Below, in pieces: positions 18,268-27,696 of a DNA stretch of 64,000 nucleotides. Under the pieces are notes generated by a model, which had not been told where the DNA came from, made no database searches, and saw only the letters and a program-made list of their open reading frames with translations. Source of the stretch: Corynebacterium kutscheri (GTDB lineage Bacteria > Actinomycetota > Actinomycetes > Mycobacteriales > Mycobacteriaceae); contig NZ_CP011312.1 in assembly GCF_000980835.1 (NCBI RefSeq), positions 1,984,001 through 2,048,000 on the forward strand, given 5' to 3'. The position numbers and the translations under genes are program-made. Positions within the stretch are counted from its first letter, which is position 1. Each line of letters opens with the position of its first letter.

Positions 18268-18885
18268 ATGACTGTTCGACCTATCGTAATCCATGGCGAT
18301 CCCGTACTGCATAACCCTACTGTTAATGTCACCGAACCGGTTGAAGACCTAGCCGAGTTAATCGCTGATATGTATGAAACCATGGATATTGCCCATGGTG
18401 TTGGGCTAGCTGCCAACCAAATTGGTGTGAATAAAAGGCTCTTCGTTTATAACTGCCCTGACGTTCACGATGCTGATGGCCAACTCAAACCAGAAGCAGA
18501 ACAAAAAATGCGTCGTGGCTGTGTAATTAATCCAATACTTGAAACCTCAGAAATTCCAGAGACCATGCCGCGTACCGACGGCAGTGATGAAGAAGGCTGT
18601 CTTTCAGTACCAGGTCTTGGTTTTCCCACTGGGCGTGCCGATTGGGCGCGAGTAACTGGCTTAGATGAAAATGGCACTGAAATCAGCATTGAAGGCTATG
18701 GTTTTTTTGCCCGTTGCTTACAGCATGAGGTTGGCCACCTTGATGGTTTCTTGTATACCGATACGCTCATTGGTCGATGGAAGCGCATTGCCAAAAAGAA
18801 TATTAAGCGCAATGGATGGACTGAAGGTGGGTTAACCTGGCTACCTGGAGTAGATCCCGATCCTTTTGGCCATGATAAAGACTAG
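18268..18885 (+). CDS. def: Peptide deformylase
   Basis: A 205-residue zinc/iron hydrolase removing the N-formyl group from new proteins. All three family motifs are present: [10 protein letters not shown] (motif I), EEGCLSVPG with the metal-binding Cys (motif II), and QHEVGHLDG carrying the HExxH metal site (motif III). The length suits actinobacterial def with an extended C-terminus. ATG 18268 follows a -10 by 7 bases (leaderless). It is followed by a GNAT gene and xthA in an order shared with mycobacteria. Confidence 0.95.
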   Translation: MTVRPIVIHGDPVLHNPTVNVTEPVEDLAELIADMYETMDIAHGVGLAANQIGVNKRLFVYNCPDVHDADGQLKPEAEQKMRRGCVINPILETSEIPETMPRTDGSDEEGCLSVPGLGFPTGRADWARVTGLDENGTEISIEGYGFFARCLQHEVGHLDGFLYTDTLIGRWKRIAKKNIKRNGWTEGGLTWLPGVDPDPFGHDKD

Positions 18886-18991
18886 CGCTTCATATCATAG
18901 CTAGCACCGCTATTTTTACGTCTCGCCTATTTATCTCTATACCCGCTTGATAGCTTATCTATGTGCGCAGAATCGAAAGGCCAAGGCAATC

Positions 18992-20086
18992 ATGTCGTAT
19001 ATTTTTCGTTCCGATAAGGTAAAAGTAGGCGAGCGCGTAGTAGTACGCAGTAAAATATTTGGTGAATTTCACGATGTTATTGGCCATATCACCTACCTTG
19101 GTGCAGATGAGCTACGCATACGCCCCCAAGCACAAGGTGGTATGCCTTCTGCGGAAGAAGAAATCACCATTGCGCGGGAAGAAATCCACATTATTAAAAA
19201 GCTCTCCCCGCGAACAGTACGTAACTCCGATATTCGTCATCTAGAACTAGCACACGCACTTGCTTTCCCTGGTCAAGAACAACAATGGCAAGATCAATGG
19301 CTGTTAAGTACCGGTTTTGGTTCTGGTACACAATCGCACTACGGCGCACCATTAGGTGCTAGTGCACTTTTCCAACCAATTCCTATCGACGAAATCGTCG
19401 ATTTTTACCAACAACGCCAGCTTACCCCGCGTATTCTTATCCCAGAGCGGATTGGTAAACAAGCTGAAACATTAGTGCGCGAACAAGGATGGCGTATTGG
19501 CTCGGAAATGCTTGTCTTAACGCGACGACTTACTACAGTACACACCGCTGCTGCCTCACCGCGCACGCATATCCCTGATGCACCGAGTATGCCGCTCCAA
19601 CCTGGTTTATCTATGGCGACTGATCTTTATCCCCTTGCGCCACCTGATACTCAGTGGACTTTTCAAATAAGTGAGCACCCAGATACTACGTGGCTGCATG
19701 ATTATCACCAAGGGTTAGCACTTCGTAATTTGCACAGTAATAACTCTACCGACCTGCTGCCAGAAACCACTCTGCACTTATTATCGGCTCCCATTGACGG
19801 TGAGCTAGGCTTTGCCGAACTAGTCAGTGATCATCGACGTATTGCGTTAGCCAGGGTTACTATTACCCGCGGTTTACTCGGTTATCAGATTGTTTCTCCG
19901 GTGCTAGTACGCGAGCAAGAAAAAATGCTTACTGCCTTTAACCAGTATCTGTTGCATTGGGGTGTAGCTAAGGGAGCCACCGATGCATATTTGCATGTCA
20001 TTGCCAATAACAAAGAAAGTATTGCTTTTTATCAACGCTTAGGTTTCATCGAGCACCATAGACGTAGGTATGCCGTCGTGCAATAA
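18992..20086 (+). CDS. GNAT family N-acetyltransferase, large two-part form
   Basis: A 364-residue protein. Residues 1-70 are a small beta domain (VKVGERVVVRSK...DEVIGHITYLG-like) and residues about 200-364 hold a GNAT fold ending NKESIAFYQRLGFIEHHRRR, the usual acetyl-CoA-fold terminus. It corresponds to the Rv0428c-type GNAT lying between def and xthA in mycobacteria (from memory). ATG 18992 is chosen because AAGG precedes it and homologues start at MSYIF-like sequence; 15 codons upstream are open but lack an RBS. Substrate unknown. Confidence 0.82.
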   Translation: MSYIFRSDKVKVGERVVVRSKIFGEFHDVIGHITYLGADELRIRPQAQGGMPSAEEEITIAREEIHIIKKLSPRTVRNSDIRHLELAHALAFPGQEQQWQDQWLLSTGFGSGTQSHYGAPLGASALFQPIPIDEIVDFYQQRQLTPRILIPERIGKQAETLVREQGWRIGSEMLVLTRRLTTVHTAAASPRTHIPDAPSMPLQPGLSMATDLYPLAPPDTQWTFQISEHPDTTWLHDYHQGLALRNLHSNNSTDLLPETTLHLLSAPIDGELGFAELVSDHRRIALARVTITRGLLGYQIVSPVLVREQEKMLTAFNQYLLHWGVAKGATDAYLHVIANNKESIAFYQRLGFIEHHRRRYAVVQ

Positions 20087-20101
20087 GCTACGCTGGAGGT
20101 C

Positions 20102-20869
20102 ATGCGCATTGCCAATTGGAATGTCAATTCTGCTCGCACCAGGGTAGATCGGATGACTGAGTTTCTCCACCGCCACAATATTGATGTCTTAGCTGTCCAA
20201 GAGACCAAATGTAAAGATGAGCAATTCCCCTATGCTCCTTTTGAACAGATGGGATATCAGGTTGCTCACTGTGGATTTAACCAGTGGAATGGTGTAGCAA
20301 TCATTTCTCGGGTTGGTATCGACGATGTACAGAATCATTTCCCTGGCCAACCAGGTTTTAACAAAGATGCCACCAAAGAACAAACTATTGAAGCGCGCGC
20401 TATTGGTGCATTGTGTGCTGGTGTTCGGGTGTGGAGCCTTTATGTTCCTAATGGTCGCGAAATAGCCGATGCTCACTACGATTATAAGCTGCGGTGGTTA
20501 TATAGCTTGCAGGCCTATGTGCTGAGCAGCCCAGAAGAAAAAATGGTGTTGCTTGGCGATTATAACATCGCCCCTAAAGATGAACATGTGTGGTCACTGC
20601 GTGCGTTTGAGGGAAAAACACATGTTACGGAACCAGAACGACAAGCCTTCGATAGTCTGCTAGAAGCCGGATTAGAAATTCATAGTCTCCAAACAGGTTT
20701 TAGTTATTGGGACTATTTTCAAAATCGTTTTGAACGCGGCCAAGGAATGCTCATTGATTTCCAGCTTGCTCGTGGTTTAAGTTCCACACATACGTTTATC
20801 GACGTTGATGAGCGTCGCGGTAAAGGTGCTTCCGATCATGCACCAGTAGTGGTAGATTACAATGCTTAA
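20102..20869 (+). CDS. xthA: Exodeoxyribonuclease III / AP endonuclease
   Basis: A 255-residue Mg-dependent repair nuclease of the EEP fold. Motifs: NWNVNSAR (residues 5-12), VQETKCKD with the catalytic Glu, SLYVPNGR, LLGDYNIAP with Asp/Asn, and the terminal GKGASDHAPVVVDY with the general-base His. TGGAGGT lies 3-5 bases upstream of the ATG. It acts in base-excision repair and overlaps the downstream cardiolipin synthase gene by 8 bases. Confidence 0.95.
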   Translation: MRIANWNVNSARTRVDRMTEFLHRHNIDVLAVQETKCKDEQFPYAPFEQMGYQVAHCGFNQWNGVAIISRVGIDDVQNHFPGQPGFNKDATKEQTIEARAIGALCAGVRVWSLYVPNGREIADAHYDYKLRWLYSLQAYVLSSPEEKMVLLGDYNIAPKDEHVWSLRAFEGKTHVTEPERQAFDSLLEAGLEIHSLQTGFSYWDYFQNRFERGQGMLIDFQLARGLSSTHTFIDVDERRGKGASDHAPVVVDYNA

Positions 20870-22352
20870 TTGGAGCTTTGTTGATGTATCTGGTTGGCAA
20901 ACCATCGGTTTAATTATCGACTATGGCATCCGTATTATCGCTGTCGGCACTATTCCCGAAGGACGCCGGCCTAGCTCTTCTACGGCTTGGCTGCTAGTTA
21001 TTCTACTTATCCCGGTTGTTGGCTTACCTCTGTTTTTCCTGATGGGTAGTCCACAGATCAATCGACGACGCCACCGGGTACAAGAAGAAGCCAATAAATA
21101 TATTGGCGATATTCAAAAAGATGTGCCAGATTTTCCCAGCGATCTGCTCACGGATAAAGAACTACAATCATTAGTACGTCTCAATCGCAAGCTTACTGGT
21201 TTCCCTGCGGTACAAAGTGTCAATCTGGGCATGCACACAGACTATAGGGAAACCATTCAACGCATGACCGATGCGGTGGATCAGGCAAAAGAATATATCA
21301 ATGTCGAGATCTATATTGTTGCCTGGGATAAAACCACCGATGTATTTTTCCAAGCTTTAAAACGTGCTGTTGACCGTGGAGTCAAAGTACGTCTCCTATT
21401 CGATCACGTGGGTTCCTGGAAATACCCCGGCTATTCCAAGCTCGGTAAACGACTCGATGCTATTGGTATCGACTGGTACCTTATGCTACCTATCCAACCC
21501 CTAAGATGGCGGTTCCGTCGTCCTGATCTCCGTAATCATCGAAAAATGGTGATTATTGACGGCGAAATTGGTTTTATGGGTAGCCAAAATATGATCGACT
21601 CTAGTTACCTATCTAAGAAAAACATTAAAGCAGGCCGGCACTGGGTAGATACTATGTTTGAGCTAACCGGACCAATTGTAAACTCAATGAATAAAGTGTT
21701 TGCAGTGGACTGGTATCTCGAATCCGATGAAAATATCGAACTTGATCTCGCTGACTGGGTATTTAACCAAGACCAGCCTAATACCAATATCACCCAGCTT
21801 GTTCCCTCGGGGCCAGGCTATTCTACCGAGCCAAGCTTGCGTATTTTTAACTCGGTCATTCATCATGCCAAAAATCGCCTGATTATGTGTTCACCGTATT
21901 TCATCCCCGATGAATCCATGATCGAAGCGGTAACCACTGCCTGCTACCGTGGGGTTACAGTTGAACTCTATGTCAGTGAACAAGGCGATCAGTTTATGGT
22001 TGAGCACGCTCAATCTTCCTATTACCAAGCTTTACTTGAAGCCGGAGTACGCATTTACCAATACAAAGCACCTTATGTGCTACACACCAAGTACATGCTT
22101 GCCGATCCCGATGCCCTCGGTAATGAGGCGGTCGCAATTGTTGGCAGTGCCAATATGGATATGCGCAGTTTTGGGTTGAACTACGAAGTATCACTTATGT
22201 GCACTAGTGGCGATATTATTGATGATCTCAATGATCTTACCGAGCAATATCAAAGCGAAGCTATCGAACTAACCCTCACGGCATGGAATAAACGCAGTAA
22301 AACTCGCCGTTATATTGATAATGTCATGCGGTTAACCTCTGCTCTGCAATAA
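20862..22352 (+). CDS. cls: Cardiolipin synthase, phospholipase D type
   Basis: A 496-residue membrane enzyme joining two phosphatidylglycerols to form cardiolipin. Two N-terminal helices (about 8-28 and 42-65) are followed by two PLD domains with complete HKD motifs: HRKMVIIDGEIGFMGSQN (about 227) and HTKYMLADP...GSANMD (about 407). It overlaps xthA by 8 bases (co-transcribed). A short inverted repeat ACCTCTAAGAGGT after the stop is too weak to call a terminator. Confidence 0.93.
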   Translation: MLNWSFVDVSGWQTIGLIIDYGIRIIAVGTIPEGRRPSSSTAWLLVILLIPVVGLPLFFLMGSPQINRRRHRVQEEANKYIGDIQKDVPDFPSDLLTDKELQSLVRLNRKLTGFPAVQSVNLGMHTDYRETIQRMTDAVDQAKEYINVEIYIVAWDKTTDVFFQALKRAVDRGVKVRLLFDHVGSWKYPGYSKLGKRLDAIGIDWYLMLPIQPLRWRFRRPDLRNHRKMVIIDGEIGFMGSQNMIDSSYLSKKNIKAGRHWVDTMFELTGPIVNSMNKVFAVDWYLESDENIELDLADWVFNQDQPNTNITQLVPSGPGYSTEPSLRIFNSVIHHAKNRLIMCSPYFIPDESMIEAVTTACYRGVTVELYVSEQGDQFMVEHAQSSYYQALLEAGVRIYQYKAPYVLHTKYMLADPDALGNEAVAIVGSANMDMRSFGLNYEVSLMCTSGDIIDDLNDLTEQYQSEAIELTLTAWNKRSKTRRYIDNVMRLTSALQ

Positions 22353-22411
22353 GAACACCTCTAAGAGGTTTCTCGCAGGCAAAAAGTGCGTCGAAAAGCA
22401 CTCATCACCGC

Positions 22412-23581
22412 TTATCGACGTGCCAAGAATAACCCGCCAAGTGCGCAGCCAATTGCTAGTACCATGCCTATTGACATAGACATCGCGTTACCAACCAATG
22501 GCGAGAGCACCCCAGCCAAACTAAATTGTGCACAACCCATAACTGCTGCGGCACTCCCGGCACGCGTACGCACTGCCCCGGTAGCCAAAGCAGTAGCATT
22601 ACCCATCAAAATAGAGGTAGGAGCAATAGCGAAAAACAGTGCCGGGAAAAAGAGCCACTGCGGCAGCCCAAGATAGGCGGCTACAACCAATAAACAGGTG
22701 GCAACCAGCATAATTACCAAAGCATTGCGCAGAAGAATAGTAGATTCAACTCGACTAATTAAGCGATTATTTATCACTCCGCCTACCATCATGCCTAGTG
22801 CGTTCAGTGCAAAAAAGAGTGAATACGCCGTGGTGGAATAGCCTAACTGATTTTGGATTACAAAGGGCGAGGCTGAAATATAACAAAACATAGCGGCAAA
22901 CCCAAAGGCGAAGGTTATTGCATAGCCGAGAAAAGTGCGGTTTTTTACTACATAAGAATAGTTCGCCATAATGGCTTTCACACTGGTTGCAGTGCGAGCC
23001 GCCGGCGGACGAGATTCGTGAATAACAAAAATTGCTACCACTGTTTGTGTACTAGCAATGACAGCTAAAACCCAAAATATGCCGCGCCAACCAATAGGTT
23101 CAGCGAGTAACCCGCCAATTACCGGGGCAATAACCGGAGCAATACCTTGGATAATCATCATGAGGGTAAAAGACCGAGCAGCTTCTTTTCCGGTAGCTAA
23201 ATCTGGAATTACTGAACGCGCGATAACTGCACAAGCACCACTGCCTAAGCCTTGAAAAATACGAGCAATAATTAACACAGTCATAGTGGGGGCAAGGGCG
23301 CAAATAATCACAGCACCAAGTGTCATCACTGCACCACCGACTAGAAATTTCTTCCTACCCCAGCCATCAGAAAGCGAACCGATAACCAGCTGGCCAAGTG
23401 CCATACCAACCATAAAACCACTTAAAGTCAGCTGTGCAGTACTCGTAGTCGAATGTAGGTCAGTAGCAAGCTCTGGCAGGGTAGGCAGATACATATCAAT
23501 GGCAAATGGCCCAGATGCGGCTAAAAGTGCCAACCCCATTAGTACGGGCACGGTTAATTTTTGTACCGAATGTGTGCTCAC
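22412..23581 (-). CDS. Bcr/CflA family MFS drug efflux transporter
   Basis: A 389-residue protein with 12 predicted helices. Family markers: AASGPFAIDMYLPTLPELA in helix 1, GQLVIGSLSDGWGRKK (MFS motif A) between helices 2 and 3, and ARIFQGLGSGACAVIARSV in helix 4. Bcr/CflA proteins export bicyclomycin, chloramphenicol or sulfonamides by proton antiport; the substrate here is unknown. The stop codon lies in a copy of the repeated oligomer (22410-22420). Confidence 0.88.
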   Translation of the reverse strand: MSTHSVQKLTVPVLMGLALLAASGPFAIDMYLPTLPELATDLHSTTSTAQLTLSGFMVGMALGQLVIGSLSDGWGRKKFLVGGAVMTLGAVIICALAPTMTVLIIARIFQGLGSGACAVIARSVIPDLATGKEAARSFTLMMIIQGIAPVIAPVIGGLLAEPIGWRGIFWVLAVIASTQTVVAIFVIHESRPPAARTATSVKAIMANYSYVVKNRTFLGYAITFAFGFAAMFCYISASPFVIQNQLGYSTTAYSLFFALNALGMMVGGVINNRLISRVESTILLRNALVIMLVATCLLVVAAYLGLPQWLFFPALFFAIAPTSILMGNATALATGAVRTRAGSAAAVMGCAQFSLAGVLSPLVGNAMSMSIGMVLAIGCALGGLFLARR

Positions 23582-23690
23582 TTCTTGTGCCTACTTTCAC
23601 CCTCAAGCATATTTTTGCTTATGCAGCCACATAGTGTGCTACTAAGTCTGGCAACACTATACTCTTGTGGCACGATAAATAAGACACTAT

Positions 23691-23742
23691 AAAAACTGCC
23701 GGTAGTCTTAACTCACACAATTGAGTAAGAATACTGGCAATA
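23691..23742 (-). terminator. Terminator of the ABC-2 exporter operon
   Basis: An imperfect long stem (TGCCGGTAGTCTTAACTC at 23697-23714 with GAGTAAGAATACTGGCA at 23723-23739) is followed on the minus strand by GTTTTTATAG. It lies about 50 bases past the permease stop. Confidence 0.75.
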
Positions 23743-23790
23743 AAGCACAGATATCGGTTTAGCTATGCACAGCTAAAATGCTGCAAAATT

Positions 23791-24561
23791 TTATGCGTCT
23801 CGACGATTAACTAAAACCAATCCAATAATAAATATCGCCACACACCAGGCGGCAAAATAAAAGGCAGATTGCGTTTCGGTGAATTTTTGTTCCTCACCAA
23901 ATATAGCACTGGTGCCCAACCAGTTATTTAAGTGGCTAAATGGTCCCCACTCGGTGACATATTTTCCAACTCGGGGGATAAAACCAATAATGGCTTCTAA
24001 GCCCACTAGAAGAGCCACCACAATGGTTACTGTGCCGGCCGTTTGGCGAATGATATAGCCCAAACCTTGGCTAAAAGTTACCAATAGCACGCAGACCAAT
24101 GGGTACTGCCACATAATTTTAAGCGCATTCTCATCATGAAATGGACGTAGCGTTGCTCCAGCTTCGCCTGGGGCGACTATCTTTGCAAGATAAAAACTAG
24201 CCACCACAATAAGAAAAACAAGCACAGCAGCAAAAAGCGCATAGATGAGCCATTTCGCTAGTACTACCAAAGTACGATTAGGGGTAGCAGTAAAAGTAGC
24301 CGATTGATAATTATGGCGGTATTCGCTGGTAACAATCATTATTGCTTGAATAGCAATAATCATAAAACCGAATGCCGCGATACCGGAGGCGACTTCTTGC
24401 GGATATAAAATCGCAATACCAATATCGGCATAATCAACGGTATTAGCACCGACTAGCGCCGCATATCCAAGACACAACGCCAGCATGACACCGGTGGTCC
24501 AATACACCGCTTTAGTACTGATAAGTTTTGTCCATTCCGAGAGAATAGTACCTAGAAACAT
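23791..24561 (-). CDS. ABC-2 type exporter permease
   Basis: A 256-residue membrane protein with six predicted helices and the N-terminal MFLGTILSEWTKLISTK segment typical of ABC-2 permeases that pair with a separate ATPase. YRHNYQSATFTATPNR after helix 2 is the usual coupling loop. ATG 24561 follows GGGAGAA and lies 3 bases after the stop of the ATPase gene; an in-frame TTG one codon earlier is less likely. Substrate unknown. Confidence 0.87.
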   Translation of the reverse strand: MFLGTILSEWTKLISTKAVYWTTGVMLALCLGYAALVGANTVDYADIGIAILYPQEVASGIAAFGFMIIAIQAIMIVTSEYRHNYQSATFTATPNRTLVVLAKWLIYALFAAVLVFLIVVASFYLAKIVAPGEAGATLRPFHDENALKIMWQYPLVCVLLVTFSQGLGYIIRQTAGTVTIVVALLVGLEAIIGFIPRVGKYVTEWGPFSHLNNWLGTSAIFGEEQKFTETQSAFYFAAWCVAIFIIGLVLVNRRDA

Positions 24562-24564
24562 CAA

Positions 24565-25485
24565 TTATTCTCCCTTCGCGTGATACTGCACAGTATCGCC
24601 GGTAATTTCCATAAAGGCATCTTCTAGTGAGGCACGTCGCTGGCTTAATAGTGACAGCGGAATATTGTAGGTAAAGGCCAAAGCACCGATTTCGTCGGTG
24701 TCCTTGTCTGGGATAATCAGCTGATCTCGGTTTTCTTCATCATATTCGCGGCGAACCTTTAGGTTGTTATCTAGTAATGCTTGCTCAAAAGCATCGATAT
24801 GCTCTGTACGCACCACAACTGAAGTGGCAGCATAGTTTTTAATGAAGTCATAGGTACTGGATGCAGTAATGAGTTTGCCGCGCCCAATCACGATCAGTTC
24901 ATCAGCAGTATTAGACATTTCGGAAAGCAAGTGCGAGCTGACTAAAACAGTGCGTCCTTGATCTGCCAATCGACGCATAAAGTCACGTACCCAGCGAATA
25001 CCTTCTGGGTCAAGGCCGTTGACTGGTTCATCAAGAATGACCACTTTCGGATCCCCTAAGATTGCCCCAGCCAAACCGAGACGTTGCCCCATGCCTAAAG
25101 AAAAACCACCGGCTTTTTTCTTGGCCACCGAATCAAGGCCAACGAGTTCAAGAACTTCTTTCACTCGAGACACTGGGATGCTATTTGCTTGTGCCATCCA
25201 CTTCAGGTGGTTGTAGGCACTGCGGTTAGGGTGCACAGCCTTAGCGTCGATAAGCGAACCGACCTCATGGAGTGGTTTTTTTATCGATCGGTACTCTCGA
25301 CCGTCGATTGTTGCCGTACCTGAGGTAGGATTATCAAGACCTAAAATCATACGCATAGTTGTTGATTTTCCGGATCCATTAGGACCGAGAAAACCGGTAA
25401 CCAAACCAGGTTTAACCGTAAAGGTTAAGTCATCCACAGCACGGACATTGCCATACTGTTTGCTCAGACTCTGCACTTCAATCAT
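24565..25485 (-). CDS. ABC transporter ATPase (ABC-2 exporter)
   Basis: A 306-residue ATPase: Walker A GPNGSGKST (about 34-42), signature FSLGMGQRLG, Walker B VVILDEPVNGLDP and H-loop VSSHLL. The C-terminal 80 residues form the regulatory extension of CcmA/NatA-like exporters, ending RRASLEDAFMEITG. It works with the permease directly downstream. A copy of the repeated 11-mer lies inside (25245-25255). Confidence 0.92.
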   Translation of the reverse strand: MIEVQSLSKQYGNVRAVDDLTFTVKPGLVTGFLGPNGSGKSTTMRMILGLDNPTSGTATIDGREYRSIKKPLHEVGSLIDAKAVHPNRSAYNHLKWMAQANSIPVSRVKEVLELVGLDSVAKKKAGGFSLGMGQRLGLAGAILGDPKVVILDEPVNGLDPEGIRWVRDFMRRLADQGRTVLVSSHLLSEMSNTADELIVIGRGKLITASSTYDFIKNYAATSVVVRTEHIDAFEQALLDNNLKVRREYDEENRDQLIIPDKDTDEIGALAFTYNIPLSLLSQRRASLEDAFMEITGDTVQYHAKGE

Positions 25486-25506
25486 GGCTACCAGTCTGTC
25501 ATATTC

Positions 25507-26040
25507 TTAAAAACTCTGCCTAGTGGCTAAAATTTTCTCGTATACCACCGGCCAACTCTGGGCGAAAGCTCCCAGTAAAGGAAGCTTTTCTACCTCGGCA
25601 AGTTCCACCCATTTCAATTCTAAGGATTCCTCATTTGCAATAGTAGGCACCTGATGATGTGCGATAGCAATCACCGTAGAATATGTCCAGTTACCAGCTA
25701 ATTCTGGGCGATGGGGATCAGCAGGATAAGGTCCTGCAGTTATATAAGTATCCATAACCTGATAGACCCCTGGGTCAATACCAGCTTCCTCATAGGTTTC
25801 TCGTACTGCAGTCTCAACAGCTGTTTCGCCTAGCTCGCGTGCTCCTCCTGGAAGCGCCCAGGTATTTCCTTGGGCTGTCCACGCGGCACGATGTTGCATC
25901 AAAATAGTGCCCTCTGTCTCGGCGACAAGTGCAAGACCCGCTGCACCAAAACGCCCCCACAAGGCCAACCCATGAGGTCCAGCAGCAAAACCTGATGCCG
26001 GCGTGGAGTGATTTTCTTCAGCTCGATAATTCGCAGACAT
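25507..26040 (-). CDS. Nudix hydrolase
   Basis: A 177-residue protein with a full Nudix box, GARELGETAVETAVRETYEEAGI in segments G-x5-E-x7-RE-x2-EE-x-G, near residues 80-103, preceded by NTWALPGG. Such enzymes hydrolyse nucleoside diphosphates linked to another group; the substrate is unknown. Start is uncertain: ATG 26040 (MSANYRAEEN) has TATGCT 7 bases upstream, consistent with a leaderless mRNA, while in-frame starts up to 26088 have no RBS. Confidence 0.85.
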   Translation of the reverse strand: MSANYRAEENHSTPASGFAAGPHGLALWGRFGAAGLALVAETEGTILMQHRAAWTAQGNTWALPGGARELGETAVETAVRETYEEAGIDPGVYQVMDTYITAGPYPADPHRPELAGNWTYSTVIAIAHHQVPTIANEESLELKWVELAEVEKLPLLGAFAQSWPVVYEKILATRQSF

Positions 26041-26190
26041 AGTCTTTAGCATAAAAGCTTCATTCAAATTCGGTTCAAAAAGTGGCAAACTACGGTTAAT
26101 GTGTTACTAGAGTTACTTAAGTTTTCGATTTTCTGTTGCTCTACCAACCTCACACCATAAACTATTACCTGTTAACCCCAAGGAGTGCTT

Positions 26191-27696
26191 ATGCCACCAT
26201 CATTCGGAGCAGAACAGCCCTCTTTCCATGGCGAACGGAAATCGAAAAGTACCACACCAACTACTTTAAAAAACATCCCCCCTGAAGGTAGTGCCCACAC
26301 CAGCGCAATAGATCCAGATCTTCTCAAAATAAACACTAACGACGAAGATTCTTGGCTTGATCGGGTCACAGAAATTCGTTCCCAACGCAAAAATTTCCTT
26401 CATGATCTATGGCATGAGTTCATTACCATTCCAACATTGTGGTCACGAAGGATACGAAATTTTTTACTCACTACTCCAGGGAAAATGAGCTCCGTCGTGG
26501 CAGTACTATCACTAGTTATTGCGGTAAGTAGTGTCATGATGTCACAGGACTCAGCAGATCGACGTGCCCAATTAAAAACCCTCGTTTATTCTGATGAACC
26601 AGTTAGCCATCTCACCCAGAACCTTTATCAGTCTTTATCCCAAGCCGATACAGCGGCCACTATTGCACTAGTGCGTGTTGATGAAGATCAACGCCAGCAC
26701 TACATCATCTCTTATCAGCAGGCTTCTCGCGCGGCAGCTTTAGCCTCCGCTGGATTAGCAACCGATGACACCGAAGAAATTACCCTATTAAGTACCATTA
26801 ACCAGCTACTTCCTACTTACACCGGACTAGTAGAATCAGCATGGGTTAATTCTCAACAAGGTAACCCCGTAGGTGTGGCCTATATGTCTGAGGCCTCTTC
26901 ATTAATGCGCTCTGAGATATTGCCAGCTGCACGTGAGCTCCACTCGCTTATCGCTCATAAGGTTGCTGCTGAACAACGCGAGCTTACTTATCCAATATGG
27001 TTGCCTATCGGTGGACTCTTTTTCGCTTTGGTACTCCTTATTATCACCCAATTTTGGCTGGCACGACTTACTCATCGACGACTTAATCGTGGCTTTGTTG
27101 CGGCAACTATAATTCTTATTGTGCTGCATTTATGGATCGGCATTGCGGCTGGATTAACCTGGTCGCATGGCACGGTTGCATATAACCGCGCAGCGCTTCC
27201 CTTAGGGCAGCTAACCGATGCTCGTATTATTGCCCAGCAAGCACGAGCAAATGAAACCCTTGCGTTAATTCGTCGACAAGCTTTAGATAGTTCAGGAATT
27301 ACTTTTACCGCTGCCACAAAACAAGTAACCAATGCTCTTGATCAACAGGAAAATGCCTATCAATCCACTTCTCCGACTATCGCAACTGCCCGACGTGCAC
27401 TAGTTGAGTGGCAACATACCCACGAACAACTCACTGCTCAATTATCTGAGGGGAATTTTGAGGATGCTTTAGCAACCACGCTAACCCCCATCAATGAGCA
27501 CACCACCACTGCCTATGGCACTTTAGATCAGGCCTTAGGCACGCTTATCGACGAAACCCGAGCTACCATGCGCGAGCATATTTACCTCAGTATTCGCGCC
27601 AGCCGGTTTCTCAACATTATCTCACTAGTTTTCGGTATTATTGCCGTCTTAAGTATCTGGTTGGGAATCCGACCGCGACTCCAGGAGTATCTCTAA
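26191..27696 (+). CDS. glnX: GlnX-type integral membrane sensor protein
   Basis: A 501-residue protein with four predicted helices: one near residue 100 (VVAVLSLVIAVSSVMM), two near 270-325, and one near 475 (FLNIISLVFGIIAVLSIWL). Extracytoplasmic helical loops lie between them. It heads the glnX-glnH-pknG operon that senses external Asp/Glu-type amino acids in mycobacteria and corynebacteria and passes the signal to PknG. ATG 26191 has AAGGAG 5 bases upstream; the in-frame GTG two codons earlier overlaps that RBS. Identification relies mainly on operon position plus topology. Confidence 0.85.
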   Translation: MPPSFGAEQPSFHGERKSKSTTPTTLKNIPPEGSAHTSAIDPDLLKINTNDEDSWLDRVTEIRSQRKNFLHDLWHEFITIPTLWSRRIRNFLLTTPGKMSSVVAVLSLVIAVSSVMMSQDSADRRAQLKTLVYSDEPVSHLTQNLYQSLSQADTAATIALVRVDEDQRQHYIISYQQASRAAALASAGLATDDTEEITLLSTINQLLPTYTGLVESAWVNSQQGNPVGVAYMSEASSLMRSEILPAARELHSLIAHKVAAEQRELTYPIWLPIGGLFFALVLLIITQFWLARLTHRRLNRGFVAATIILIVLHLWIGIAAGLTWSHGTVAYNRAALPLGQLTDARIIAQQARANETLALIRRQALDSSGITFTAATKQVTNALDQQENAYQSTSPTIATARRALVEWQHTHEQLTAQLSEGNFEDALATTLTPINEHTTTAYGTLDQALGTLIDETRATMREHIYLSIRASRFLNIISLVFGIIAVLSIWLGIRPRLQEYL

